Numbered from the stretch's first letter, positions 36,024 to 49,769 are shown. The stretch is DNA of 59,819 bases from Rhizophlyctis rosea (GCA_027596075.1 JADGJC010000252.1:1-59819); one strand, 5' to 3'. Notes: generated by a model not told the origin, from the sequence alone. Translations and numbers: made by a program.

Positions 36024-39000
36024 TTCAACGTCCTCTAGTACTTTTAAGGACAATAGTAGTATTTGCGATTGGAACTATGAGTTTTGCGTTGCGTTGGTGT
36101 CGGGATGGCATGTAGAGAGTGGGCGGGGATAGTCCAATTATGTATAGTAGGTTTTCTTATACCGTTTTTTCCTTCTTCTTTGTGTTTGTTACAAAAGACG
36201 TCTTCTTTGTTGTATGTGGTTGGTGGTTGATGGAGTGTGTGTAAGTTTGGGGTGTGTTGGTGATGGAAGACTACTGGGAGGACAGTTCATCATGATTGGT
36301 CATTCGGAAGGGGCATTTTCTTTTTGTTTTCTGTCTGGACGGGATCTGAGGAAACGATGATGGAATGCATAGGTTGGTTGCTGATAATGGGCATACGGGC
36401 ATGGGGGGCCTGATTGCACTCTGGCAGTCACACAGAATCGTCGTCAGCAAGGTGGATGGGGTAGCATTGATCTTGAAGTTCTTGCTCTCATCTTCATGTC
36501 GCATTTTATCCGGGCGATAAACGCGATTGCAATCCAAAAGGGAAATAAAGTTTTACATGTGGAAAGAAGAATGCTGGGTGATGCTGCTTTGTGGCAACGG
36601 TCGCCAGATAGGGTTGAGACGCTTCTTGCTCACAGTTGGGGAGCATAGCTACCACATAAGGTTATCAACAGGTTTGCAACCCTTTTGCTGAAGGTGGATT
36701 TGATGATGCAGAGTGGGTCGCCAATATCTGTCTGAAACTTTCTGGGATTTCTGTAATGGCGAGGACGGAAAAAATGTGAAAGGAAGCGTGAAGAGGAGAT
36801 ACTCTTCCTTTGGAAATAGGAAATTGTGATGGGTCGTCAAAGCATGCAGACAACGTTCTATAACGTTTTGTCTTTCTTTTTGTGATCTTTCTTTGGTAAG
36901 AGACGTTTCCTTCTGTGGAAGTTTGTTCAGTCGGTTTGAGTTTGGTCTCGCTCGAGAGCAATTTTTCATTCATTCAACGTTTGCATGCCACTAGATTTTT
37001 TCTGAATTGCTTTCTGGACAGCAAACTAGGGAAGAGGGTCCTGGATGGCGAATGTTGGATGGGCAATCGTCTCTGTAAGTTACAGACATGATTCTTTCAT
37101 ACGGTGATCGGTAGGATAACGATGATCTTGAATGTTTTGCTCAACCTCGACGTCCCTTTTTGCTGTTCGATGGCTGTTGTGAATGGGCCTCCACCAAAAA
37201 CGAATCACATGCCATGTGCTAGTTGCAATGACGAGGTATTGCCTTGCGGTAAGTTTCGCGGAGTGGTGAATCAGTGCTGGTTGCATCTGTCACATCCTTC
37301 CTGGTGATAATTTCAAAGGGTAACTATGACGCACGCCAATGAGAGTCGGGTCTTTTGGCTCCCTCATGTTTCCAAAGATTGGAAAGCTTGGCAAGTTGGT
37401 GAGAAACAAAAAGAAGTCACGCGCGGGGTCTGGCGATCAATGAATTCATGTACTTGACCGCTTCAAGACTTCGATCTACGTCGTATGTTCTCCTGGTATA
37501 CGCATATGGTTGAAAAATTTCCCTTTGGCGTGCTTATTGAAATGGAGAAGCACCTCTCGCATCGTGCAACCCTGGAGGTATTTCAAGTGGAAAGAGTCAC
37601 GTTAGGCTTAACCAGCGATTAAGTAGATCCAAGCCAACAATCCCAATACAACAACATCACAACCCCTTTTAATTTTTACCAATCCATGTGGGATGTCAGG
37701 TGTCATTGAAGGGGAGAAGCAAAAAGGTCACATCATGACGTCGGCCATAACACCCATCGCACTGCCACCATGAGATTCGTTGAATTCCAATTTTTTCTGC
37801 ATCTGGAAGGGAGGAGTCATGTACACAAAGGAGACAGTTCGGGGCCTGATGATGAGGGTTTTGTTGACTCCTGTCGTCAACCTCGCGAGAATTTGTGCGG
37901 ATGCGTTGAAGCACACTAAGCATCATTTAGTCCTTTTCATTGTCACAGAGAGGCGTTTTAGGTACACTGGGTGATGGCGAGGGGGTTGTTTTGTGGTGGT
38001 TTTTTCCAGAAGATCTTGAAATCGTTTAGGTGTATATGGTATGAAGCAGGTGTCTGGGAACAACTGCCCACAATGGGGTGGTGTGGTATACTTTTTGTGT
38101 ATCAGTTGTATCGGCATCTGTCGTCATTGCAGAAAAGCGAAGGTGATGACGATCGCGCAGTCGATATATTCTTTGCAAGATAAATCAGTCTTCAAGGATG
38201 TGTCACTCACCAAGATGAAAATGTCACTGGCATGTACTCGTACCGCAAGGTATGATGTCACCCACATGGCCTGAGGTCACCGCCATACTGTCGCTCCTAT
38301 CGCTCTTGCAATTGATGGTCTCGCGGTTGAAGATTGGTGCTTACAAGGGTGAAAGTAAAGGTTGTATGAAACTTATTTAATTTTTTGTTTCTCATACCCA
38401 GTGGCAAGCAAAAAGGACATGGGTCACCCAAAGGCATGAGCGGGTCGTGTGATATGGACGCTTTACCGTTTGATCTGGATCGGAGAGAGATGCTACTTGA
38501 TTGTGAGACAGTCAAGGGTCGCCTGGACACGATGTTTGTGCCGAGCTTTAGGTCAAGCGGGAAGAACGCATTTGGAATAACCCGACAAGGAGCATGTCTG
38601 TCAGTCCTCATCCAATCGGGATGTTGTTGATCGACGGTGTATGTGCTCAACCAACTCTGTTGTCATGCCACAACCGGTCATCACTGGAGCAGTCAGTGCA
38701 GTGACCGATCATCTTTTCCCAAAGAACCGAGTTACGGATGTCTTTCCAAATACACGAAAGCAGGCGTAGTTCTCGTGTGCTATGTTGATTTTCCTGGTCT
38801 GTGAGGCCTGACACTCCAGATGAAGGAGTGGATGATTCGCAATATTCTTTTTCAAGTTTCCCGCGCTAAGAAGACTCATGAGGTCATATGTGAAAGTCCG
38901 TGAGGTCAGACTACGGTGACTATGGGCTGAAGCTGGTATTTCAACGGGGCTAGCTTTGAGCAGCACTAACGATGAACGTAAGAAAAAGAACTGATGGGAC

Positions 39001-39256
39001 AAGAGGCAAGACTCCAACCCGAACGGTGGGACCCTGAAATGTGGGCTAATCAAACCCCACACGCATTGATTGATCCCACCAAAAACGGACAAATTACAGT
39101 TTGTTCATCAGCGTGGGTCCCGAATCCCGATCGCAATTTGCCCACTTGGTGTCGCAACATTCATCACTTCTTCACCTCCATTTCCTTCCCACCATTTCTG
39201 TCTCCCTGCAATCACCGACTTCCCAGCGACATACCACCCAACCTTTTCTATATAAC
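36024..39256. other. Gene-poor interval between F-BAR and nitrilase genes
   Basis: Holds the 3' end of the F-BAR transcript and the nitrilase promoter. Open frames are short and overlap on both strands. At 38673-38713 an imperfect inverted repeat (CCGGTCATCACTG / CAGTGACCG) is visible. No gene recognised. Confidence 0.4.
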
Positions 39257-41157
39257 ATGTTGAAACAGTCTGCGCTGGCTGCGGTCGCGCAGGTGGTGTT
39301 TTTTTGAAGACATCTGATTGCGTCGTTCCGCCCTAACGCCCGCTGACTGACTGCCTGCGATTTTTTTTCCAATATACAAGATATGTTCTACGAACGTCGT
39401 TTCCGACAACGCTGCTAAGTGTGTTGGGCTGGTCAGGCATGCTGCTGAGAGAGGAGCTAAGGTTGGTATGTGGAGGTTCGGAAATGTCGAGAAGGGGTGG
39501 AGATAGGCAGTAAAGCTTTACCTTGCCGGCTGGGATATGTGGCGTTTCGCTTACACCCGATAGGTGATGATGTAAACAAACGCTTCCCATAAACTCATTG
39601 TCTCCTTTTTTTGGACCGCTTGTCATCAATCTCCAATATGAACCCACTTCTATATGACAGATGATCTTCTTTCCAGAAGCTAGGTAACCAAAGTGATCTA
39701 TCATATGGCCAAAACCGCACCCAGCCTTCCGGGCAGCTGACACAGCTTTGAACCATCAGCGACTTTATAGCGTCATCCGCATCTGAAACACGTATGGATC
39801 ACACCGATCATGGTTTTTTTTTTGCCCAACAGTTGACACCCCACACCACAGTCTCCCTCACACCAACGGTCCACACCACATTCCTCACACCCCTCCTCAC
39901 CGCCGCCAAGCAACACTCCATATATATTTCCGTCGGCATTCATGAACCCACAACCACTAACCCACAAGAGGAGTTGGAGAAAGTGTATAATACACATGTC
40001 GTTATTGATGATAAAGGTGTGGAGGTTGGGAGGCAGAGGAAGGTGCATTTATTTGATGTTGTAAGTGCACCATAATGGGCGGACGCCCGCCAACTGTTGT
40101 TTTTTTGCAAGTCACATCTGGAACCGGCATCTCACCACATTGAAACTGGTGCAGGATATCCAGAACGGACCAAGATTGAAAGAGAGTGAGGGCACACAGG
40201 CTGGCAGTGAGAGTGCGTGTGCTGTGCATTTGTTTAATTTGTGCTTCTTCTTGCCACTCTGCTGAAAATCATACATCCTTATACATGCACCATCAGTAAC
40301 GGATCCCATCCAAACACCAATCGGCAAAGTTGGTCTGGGCATATGCTACGATTTGAGATTCTCAGGTTCGTGGATCGTGCCAATCTCCACTGGCTCCGGT
40401 TTCTTCTTTTTCTCCAGAAACTCACTGATCTGATACCTTCCTCATTTCCGCTGACAACAGAGTACGCCCTCCTCCTCCGCCGACGTAACGCCCAAATCTT
40501 GACATACCCATCAGCATTTACTGTGAAGACTGGTGGAGCGCATTGGGAGGTAAGATGATTGCATGCATCTAACATGCTGGTGCCTCGTCTTTTCGGGTTC
40601 TTTTTTTGGTATTCGCTAATGACAACCCATCCCATCATGCACGACATAAGCCCCTCCTCCGTGCACGAGCCATTGAAACCCAATCATATGTTATCGCAGC
40701 GGCACAGGTTGGAAAGCATAATGAGAAGAGAGAAAGTTACGGACATGCTATGGTATGTAGTGTCTGCTGCCGAGTCTGCGGCACACTCAATTTGTGGGAC
40801 GGGACCTTTCATTTTTTGACCTTTCCCCCACATCTCAGATCATCGATCCTTGGGGTAAGATTCTTGAGTTCAACACTGCAACACTGCAACACGTGTAGAA
40901 AAAACATGGACAGCATATTCAACATATGCGTGAGGCGATCCCATCAACAATCTCCGTCCCACTTGGTCTGCAAACTGACTTCCTCGGCATCCCTTACTAC
41001 AGGTGCAGTCATAGCTCAAACTCCCGATACGGAACCCACTCTTGCGTTTGCGGAAATAGATTTAGCATATCTTGAGCGGATTAGAGCGGAGATGCCGGTC
41101 GAGACACATCGGAGGTGGGATTTGTATGGAGTTGAGGATAAGAGGGTGAAGGAATGA
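39257..41157 (+). CDS. Nitrilase-superfamily amidase (Nit1/Nit2 type)
   Basis: Carbon-nitrogen hydrolase of the Nit branch; mammalian Nit1 and yeast Nit2 hydrolyse deaminated glutathione, a metabolite-repair reaction. Ten exons join in phase to 309 residues: 39257-39292, 39381-39461, 39661-39683, 39760-40060, 40155-40212, 40297-40365, 40461-40549, 40651-40752, 40839-40854 and 41003-41157. Two are micro-exons of 23 and 16 nt. The whole catalytic set is present: Glu45 in FFPEAS, Lys141 in [10 protein letters not shown], and Cys183 in [10 protein letters not shown]. Other family blocks are [51 protein letters not shown] and a terminal RRWDLYG. About 14 extra residues after DFIA (poly-Phe from a T run) may be an intron read as exon, although reading through keeps the frame. 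Probably cytosolic or mitochondrial; no clear targeting signal. Confidence 0.9.
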
Positions 41158-42414
41158 ATGTCAGAATAAAGATCATGATCGTGTACTGGCAAATCTTGAG
41201 ACGTAAGGGCGTTCTTTTTTGATGTGTTTCGTTTCTGAGTGTCTGATACTGGCTTATTGGTCTGCCACTTATCATCGCTTGAGCTTCGGACCCTTACTAT
41301 TTCTGCCTGATTGAAATTCTGCTGCTTCGGAGATTGAGACGGCCCCGTTGAGCTATCATAATCTCATGCTTACAACTAAAAAGTCTCGCTTAATGGATTC
41401 TGCAAATCCACCTGGCACCTGTCATTTATTTGATGCGCCATGATCCAGTCAATCAATCATGACAAAAGGGGACTTTCACAAAGCCGGACGCTGGGATAAG
41501 GATGTGGGGAGCTGATAAGCGTGTCAATTGAAGTGATTGAGCCCGAACAATGATCAGTGGCGGTGCTCGTGCCACAAAGCTTCAACGTGAGCGAAAAGCT
41601 TTCGTTAGTACATCAAGATGCTTTGTATCAGAAAGTCTGCCAACTATGCTAGCTTATGCTGTCATCACCCGTGCAATCATCCGGCGAATCGACATTGTAT
41701 CGAAAAATGGTTCTGAACTCTTGAAGATCAGCATATCCATCAAAATCCTGGAGTGCACTTCTGTCGGGTTCTTCATTCCCACGCCAAGTCAGTCATGCTA
41801 TCACAGATGAGTGTCGTCACCGAACGGCCTCACGATCACTGTGAACCCGCTCAGCTGCAAGAATATGAAGTATTCCTTACCGCACCAACCCTGACTTGGT
41901 CTTTCTTTTCTGTCATTACCCATTACCGTAGAGCGTGCCTCCGAGTCATTGTAGATAGGCACTTTGCAAGAAGCACGATCAGCCGACCGCAAAGTCGGTT
42001 GAAGAGCGCAAGAAAGTATCATTGTCCTCGCGGTTCTTTCCTACGAGGGTAAGCGCTCATTATGAACGTCTATCTCACTCCGTCTACATTCAGAAAAGAT
42101 GCATCAAGTAGTGTATGCATACCTCCTCGAGTGCCGCTCAAGCCCATGGTGGTATTCAACCAGCAACAGGTCTAAGAATGCAATGTCACAGTCAGATGGG
42201 TGACGAAGTATCATAATCCTGGTCAGCAAGTATCCGATAGAGTGCGCCACTTGGCGCGGTTACATTCTGCGAGTGAAGCCGCACGACGTTCGGCCCACTG
42301 AATGTTGTACTTGAAATGTTAAATGCCAAAATGTGCGAGCAATTGAACATGCGCATATCAGGAATTTACCCAATGCGCCCATTGTGAATGGTGTCAGCAC
42401 AAAAAGGATAAATA

Positions 42415-42464
42415 ACGCACACATTCTTCCAATAAGGCGGCAGCAGTGTGCACTAATACGCACA
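42415..42464. repeat. Dispersed hairpin-forming repeat, copy 1
   Basis: By hand alignment 38 of 50 positions match the copy at 54506 without gaps. Shared blocks are ACGCACAC, CAATAAG and AATAC. The centre folds as TGTGC-ACTAATAC-GCACA. No coding potential is evident. Similarity seems to fade outside this core. Confidence 0.55.
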
Positions 42465-43938
42465 TATGGCCGGAAAGAACAAGCTTTATTTGAAGTCATT
42501 TATCGACAACAAAGGGTTTAATGGAGCACATGCACTGCGATACAACTTTACAATCGTTCACCTTCACACAGCAGCAAGGAGGGAGAGCATCACACGATGA
42601 CATCCGGAATATTAGTGGATCAGTAGATGGGGATCAAAAGCTCCCCGTTGGTTGCTGTGACTTGTGTTCTACCTGGTGGACTCCAGATTGATATGAATTT
42701 GTGCTGGGTACGCTTATGGTGCATGTCGCGACAAACGGAACCGAAGTGCGAGTCATGGGCGATCGCTCTGTTCATGTGCAATGCGCCGGGCACAAAAAGG
42801 ACGAAAGTACTCCATCGAGCTGGTGCGCACTTGACGGACGTCGAAACGGCCGACCTCTCCTTGTAAATGCAAACGCTTGTTTTTGCCAGATACTTTATCT
42901 GAGTTCATCGGCAGAGGGGCTCCGGAAGCGCGAGTCTAACAAACCTTGATCATCTTTTTGGGGCAAGAAACAAAGCAAGGCAGAGGGATAAGCAAAGCGT
43001 CGATTGTGGGACACCGTTTCTTCACAACTGCTTGCACGTCAGTCGACCCTCCAGGAGAAACAGGGGTCGGTGAGGAGGTGGCAACAATGTCCAACAATGT
43101 TTTTACTACAACGACTGCCGTGTTCTTAGCTGTCATACCAAAATGCTGATACATTCGAGCGTAGCGATGGAGTTACAGATGCACATGCGGTATTTGAAGT
43201 ATGCTGACAGTACTCAAAAAATCCCCGACAACCTTCGACTAGGCCAATCACAGTCGCACACAGCGCTGAAGATCCTCAAAAAGAAGGATGACAGGTGCCT
43301 CCGAGGACGAACCAGTTGAGTACGTTTGGATACAGTCTTGGGCTCAGCCACCGTCCAGCTTTATCAGTGATCCCATCATCGCATCCTCAATGGGATGAGA
43401 TCATAGTTATCATGATAACAGCCCCGAAGAAAAGAACCTGATGGAATGTGCTGCATCAAACCCATTCCCCCGCACTCTTTGAAACTAGACGAACTTTTTG
43501 GATCCGTGTAACAAACACCAAATCGTGCCTGCTGATTTCGTGATTTTTTTTCCATTGGATGACATCCCTTCCAATGGTGGGCGTCGCCTGACTTCTGAAT
43601 GCCTGTTTCCACTTGTGTGTCAGTTTTTCTACTGCAGGAGTGTTGAAGCGGTGGCTGTAAGTACCCAAACCTTGGTAATGCATATCTTCATATCGTTACT
43701 CCACAAAGGTCCTTAGGGCAACATCCCAAACCTCTCATACCTATGAACATCGAATTTGCAAAGGCGCCTTGGCTGGCTCTCCAGAAGTTGGGTTACGGAC
43801 TAGCGACGCTGACGATGTCGCTTGTCTTGAAAGCTTGCAGCGGTACTGAGTTAGAGGCACGGAGAGGCCGCATATACAAGGGTAGTGAACTTACGTGACG
43901 AGACCCCAAGCAAAACCGCACGTTGTACAGAGGTATTA

Positions 43939-43968
43939 CGTGCACACATGTCACATGTGTGACGTGCA
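43939..43968. repeat. Palindrome flanked by ACGTGCA direct repeats
   Basis: CACACATGT and ACATGTGTG face each other around a single C (43943-43961). ACGTGCA occurs at both borders (43939-43945 and 43962-43968). It could be a protein-binding site or a chance palindrome; no adjacent gene is recognised. Confidence 0.5.
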
Positions 43969-46900
43969 TCTTGAGTTCTTTTTCCTTCTACGGTGGGGCG
44001 ACTACATGCGAACAGACACTACTGATGGGATGGCCAGTAATGTCTGGAATCTGTTCCGGATACTAACAACGTGTGTGAAGTGTCGTGGCTATGGGTGGCC
44101 GGTTCAGGTCTTTGTCGAAGATGCAACCAGTTGCTGTCAGTACCATTGAAAAATGAGCCGTACACAATCGCATCAGAAAAATGCTGCTTTGTTGTGGTAG
44201 TATTGGCACCAAAATTGTCCTTCACCGCTTATGAGCTTCCACAATGTACATGCTTGTGAATCCCACCGAAATTCCCCCGGAAGATACCAAAAAGAACGAA
44301 TGGGGCGAAAGTCGGCCAATGTGTGAACATGCGCAATGAGGCAAATCACACTGTCCACCTGAGATGGCGAGCTTTGCTTTGCCTGATCACCATCCCGAAA
44401 TCTCCATAAAGTTCATAAAGTTGAACAGCAACACCAATTCCGCTTACATCCTACGCGGGTTGTGTGCACCTGCAGATGGGAATTGTTCATTGGCATTGAC
44501 AACATTCTACGTTGTCCAATCCATTGCTTCCCTCCTGTTGAAGACAGTTGGTTTTTTCACCACCTTAAGGGCATGCAAGACGTTGATAAGTCTGACATTT
44601 CGAGTGTGAAACATGTAGAATGATCCCTAAGGTGCTGCAGGTGTGCAATATGCTCCATCGAGTTAGGAAACGGGCCTGTGGCGAAGGTGCAACTGACTAA
44701 ACGTCTTCCGGTATTTTGAGATATTGGCACTCGGGGGCGAAAGCGACTGAGTAAACGAGTACCAGGGTGCATCATAACAGGTAGGCTCATTTTGATAGGC
44801 ATGCCGCCACTTGGTGCGAGGTATCGATATAATTGCCAGCAAGCCTCATTGCTCAGCAGCTTCATGCTGGACCAGTCGCGTCATCCCGCCTCGGCCAGGT
44901 AACCATGCATCAGACACCCCCCCGTTCCACCCGCATTATCACATGCCAGGATTGATGACGCGGCGTTGATGCACTACTATGCCACTTCCTCGCCCTTGAC
45001 CTGGTTAATGCGTCATGTACATTGGCTTGCCCCTCGCGGATCATTTGATCTTTAATTGGGTTCCTGTTGGTGCATGATGGGGTGCGTGATCAGGTGTGCA
45101 TTATCATGTGCAAGAAATGGGTCAGGCAAACTGCCTTCACAGCAGTTGCATCCATTCCTCTCTCCACAACGTCTTACCATGTTCTTTTGTGCCCCTCTGT
45201 ACGAGCGTCGCCCACGGACTGGGCGGAGTGATTTTACGCATTCCTGCCGGATGGATGTCAGCTTGTTCCTCAAGAGGTGGATCGCCCTGTAATGCGTTCC
45301 CTTACGGTTTTGTGAAGAAATAGATAGAGATTTCGTCGCCATTGATGACGGCATACCGCGACATGGCGTTCACAAAGCATGACATGATGAATGCAATCGC
45401 AGAGAAAAAGAAACAGATTTGCCGATTGCCTATTTCACAGCACGGTGTCGGACAAATGCTGATCCAGTCCCCTCCAGTGCACATTTTGTTTTCTCAAGAG
45501 AAGCATGGAAGGGTTTCTGACCGAATCGCATCAGTCAGCTGTGCTTACCCTCCTCGTGTTGAATAAGCGAGGTGGTCGACGTGTTTTGATTCCGGACGTG
45601 GAGGAACCGCAACTGTCACTCGATGTCATCTCGAATCCTGAACATCCTTTATATACCGATCAAAGAAAGTCAGGATATTTTTTGCTGATACCCTCAATCA
45701 CAGCACACGCTTACTGACTAAGGGTATCCTAGTCCTTTTTCTCAAAGGGTGGGCAAAATGCATGGATATAATTCTTATGGAATTGGGGTCAGGACCGCGG
45801 CATCCATAACAGAGACACTGAGATGTACTCCGTCATGGCACGCTTGTACATAGATAGGATTCTCGCTTCTTTTTGTGGGCTCTGGGACCATTTGATTGTC
45901 AGTTATGATACAAGGCATGAAATGCTCGGCTGCACACGTCTGCCAAACCGCCACTTTAGGTTAAACACCATCCAATCTGTTCGCACTGCAACCTTTGTTC
46001 ACCATAATCTGCACGTGTCATTCTTGTGGATGTTGAATGGAATCTTTTTGTACTGGTGAACAGACAAAAGAAAAACAGACACGGTAATGAGAAGCACCGC
46101 GTAGCCACATCTGTGGAATGTGATGATTGCCGTCATATGCAAGAAGCATTGTGCTGCGAAACGTCTTCCGCGAATGTTTTGGCATTGTGACTGATGAATA
46201 TTGTGTGCGTCTCACTATGTGCCATTACAAGCTGTGTAACATATAGCAAGGCAGCCGCGTGCGCTATATGCATTTGCGGTAGGGACCATAAACTGTCGGA
46301 GTTTCGGAGCAATTGTTCTTATAGGAGATGGTTATACTCTGGGGAAACAGCTCCGTTTGGTGACCATTCGAATGGCATATGCAGCAAGTTCAGTCTAAGA
46401 CAGCACGCTGCTATAAGATTGGGTACAGATATTCAGTTTGCGTAAGCCATTGACCGGTTACCTTCACTGAAATTTGTTGCAGCACATCATGTTTTCATTT
46501 TTTGCTGATCCGTCGTTTTGGGCTTTGAAGAGGGGAGACCGTGAGATGAAGTCGGAATGGGTATACCGGTGTCAATGAGAGCTACATACATACATGGCAA
46601 CCGGCACCGATGGCACGGCATGAAGCATAGATGTTGTGTGAAAGGAAGGAAAGTAACCACTAAGAAGAATGGCCTGGATGGAATGCTTTCACAGTTGCCC
46701 ACAATTCTGGAGCTTATGCCAGTCGACGCACAATAGCGTAAAATCAGCCGCTTTCCACAATCAAATCGTTTCAATGCTGCTCAGAAAAAGTCAGCCCGAT
46801 GGGATCCAGAACATTCCTAATACTGGCTTATACTCAAACAAGGATGGCCAAGGAAGGTATGCATGTATATATCTCGTTTGCCCCATAATGTTGGCATAGC

Positions 46901-49655
46901 GGGCATCGGCGACTCAGTCCCATCACTCGTTGCAAAAAGAGACACTTAACACAAATGGAGCAGGTTGGCGGACTTTGCGGGTTGGCAAAGTCATTGGTTC
47001 ATCATTTGTTAGCCCGCTCCAAAGAGGTTGCCCCTCGTCTACCACTTAATTCGTCTGCACGAGAGTTCACAACTCAGCGGTCGGAAAGATCAGAGTGTAT
47101 GGATGAAATATTATTCGTGCGTCTTGGATGTACATTCTTGCCATGGGAATGCGGTCTTTTTTGGCCACAAGGTAAAGGGTTGCAAAAGCTCCTGATCCTG
47201 GCCATAAACACAAGCTTGGTTCTTGCGGCAAACACCAGGCAACTTAGAGGTATCTTAGTCCATTTGGTATGGGAGATTTGACAGCAAATGGAAGTGGCAA
47301 CAATGCTTTAACCCTCAGTGATATGACGAGCTCATTTCACGTCCGTCAGGGCTGCAAAAAGCCCTATTGCTGTTGAGCGACAACTCACTAATTCAATGCG
47401 TTCAGCATCGAGTCCGTGAAACACAGTAATCACAATCCACTCATCCATCTCCATTTGACGTTGCCATTCAACTCACAAGTGAGTAAATGGCAGAGCAGTC
47501 ACAGCAAATAATGTTGTATTTGGGTGCCATATAATGGGAGAGTCGGATGGAGGCTATCCTGGTAGTAAATTTGACTTTAGACTACACCAAGATTGTATCT
47601 TCAGTAGCCTTGGGTTCTTTTTTTCGCGCAAGGGCCAGGGTCTGTTGAAATCAGCAGTTGGCGCATAGAACATCGACGTCTGGGAGGACGTTTCCAGATT
47701 ATTGCTCGCAAGTCAATTGACGTCAGAGTGGTCAGCAGCATGGGCGTTGATGCGCTGGTTTTGGGTTCCGCAAGGCACGGCTTGATTTTCCTGCATATAG
47801 ATGGTCTATCAATCCCCATACCAATTCTTGTGCAATTTCTCGTATGACATGATGTTTTGTGGGGGTAGCAGCCCGAGAGGGTACAAACATCTGAGCCAGG
47901 ACAGCAAAAAAAGCTTGAAAACCGACAAACATGGACACAAGCATTGAAAGTATGATTGCGTACCATAATCCCGTCAGCTGCTGGTTTTGTGGTGGGCGTA
48001 GAGGGCACCAGAATTGTTTGGGTAAACCTGACTTTTACATATACATAGAGCCATAAGCGCGGCTCGGTCTTGAAACCAAAAAGGCAAAAAGCGATTCTAG
48101 GAAGGGATTGGTAGACAAATCCGGGAGATTGCAAGTTGAAGGAATGTCCGTGTAGAGCAGCAGAGTTAGCACATGCATTCCCATTGACCAATTTGGATCT
48201 CTTGAGATTCCATAGCGTTCAAGAGACAGTGTGCCAAAGTCAACCACAAAGCGACGTCGGCTTTTGCAGCCATTCACATTTTGTGGACTTCATTCAACTT
48301 GGCGCCTTCAATTGTCAACACACCGCCTTGAGAAGATGGATTTGACATTGCGTCTTTCAGCGTTGTCAGTACTGGGCAACAACTTTCAACATAGCATTTA
48401 AGGAAAAGAGTTGACCCACGGAAAATTCAGCTTGCCCAGGTTGACAAAAAATCGATGAACATGACAAGTTGAGTCCAGCAGTCATCATGCCATGTGACAC
48501 AAGAGAGGGTAGCCATACGGACAACATCAGAAATGATGAATGTCAGCTGTAGAAAGATGTAAAGCCGCTATTCAACTTGGGTCGGCACAGGCAGTCTAAA
48601 AACAAAGGTAGCGCTACTGTAGGTATGATAGGTGGCAATTGAAGGCACCAGATACATGCCGTCGTCCCATGGGAAACGGGTGTTTAACTGTGATTGAATT
48701 GTCATAGCGACAGATCCCGATGAAACCAAGAAGAATGCCTGCGAGTTCCAATGGAAGCCCGAACTTGTCTCGACAATGGTCGTCTCTTGTAATGACTGAT
48801 GTGGGTCGTAGACGTTTTTGAAATTGCAACAGCAAAATTACAGAGACGAGGAATTCCTTATCCAATTTTGATGGCATGAACAATCGTGTTGGACGCCAGG
48901 CATTGATGGGATCACTGATAAAATGCTGTGGGTGGGGGGTGGCCAACTGGCCGACGTGTTCTGACTGACATTCAAGGTCGGCCACCCGACCAATTAGTGC
49001 GACGCCGCCTGGGCGCAGAAGGCTGAGCGATGGTATATCACGGGGAATTTATGCGCATATGTCACAGCAGGGGGATTGGGAGTACACCCACGCAATACCA
49101 CCATTGGGTGTGAAAGTGGCTTGGCAGTCTCAGCGTGTGCTGGTGGAGTTGGTGGGGTAGTTGGGGTTGGTATCGATCCAAAATCCTATAGTAAGCCAAG
49201 TCGGACCCGCCGTCACATGCTAGTATTGCTAAGTTTAGTGTATTTTTGCCACCGTCTCGCTCTACCATGTGATGGGGGTGACTGAATGAAAATGCGATGA
49301 GTGAGTACTCGCCCCCGGATCATTTCATGTGTGATGGGGTTGATGGGGTGGCCCTAAGCATCGTGGGAGAATAGGTGGCAATGCATACTAATAGACTCAG
49401 CATTCATAATGACATACCACAAATACTTGCAATGATCATCAATCAAGAGACTGAAAGCTGCGGTGTTCATAGACGTTGAGTTCTTCTTCCCGTTAACTTC
49501 TTTTGCACGTACGTAGCTTGACTGGAGAGTGTCGCCCTCTGTTGCTTTTGTTTCACAAGGTATCTATGATGCATGCTGGCACTTCCTAACCTGATTAAAG
49601 ACAGGTTCCATCACACCGATTGCCACTGTCAACGCACCTCTTCATCATTTCACAC

Positions 49656-49688
49656 CCATCGCCATCACCATCACCATCATCATCGTCG
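49656..49688 (+). repeat. CAT/ATC trinucleotide run
   Basis: A short imperfect run of ATC/CAT triplets about 100 nt upstream of the GATA-factor ATG, probably in its promoter or 5' leader. Confidence 0.6.
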
Positions 49689-49769
49689 TGCGAAACCGTG
49701 CGGACGTTTTACTTCCTCATCAGAACACACATCACATCGTAAACAATTCAACATACTGCATCACACATA

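Larger units (their letters stand above)
41158..49769. other. 8.6-kb gene-poor interval
   Basis: The largest gap. No recognisable gene, RNA or intact transposon. Items seen: a hairpin-forming repeat at 42415-42464 related to one at 54506-54555; a 9-bp-arm palindrome at 43943-43961; a 108-codon plus frame at 46955-47281 with a good ATG context (ACACAAATGG) but no recognised domain; and a 196-codon minus frame at 48191-47601 that is Cys/Thr/Arg-rich and looks like chance. A CAT/ATC-rich run at 49656-49688 lies in the presumed leader of the GATA gene. Confidence 0.4.

Noticed and set aside
39249..39255. TATATAA just before the nitrilase ATG as a TATA box
   Set aside because: It ends only one base before the ATG that starts the required AVAQICST segment, so it cannot place the transcription start upstream of this ATG.
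47601..48191. 196-codon minus-strand open frame
   Set aside because: Long, but rich in Cys, Thr, Arg and Pro with no motif; an overlapping frame at 47944-47732 reads at least as well, so chance is the simplest explanation.
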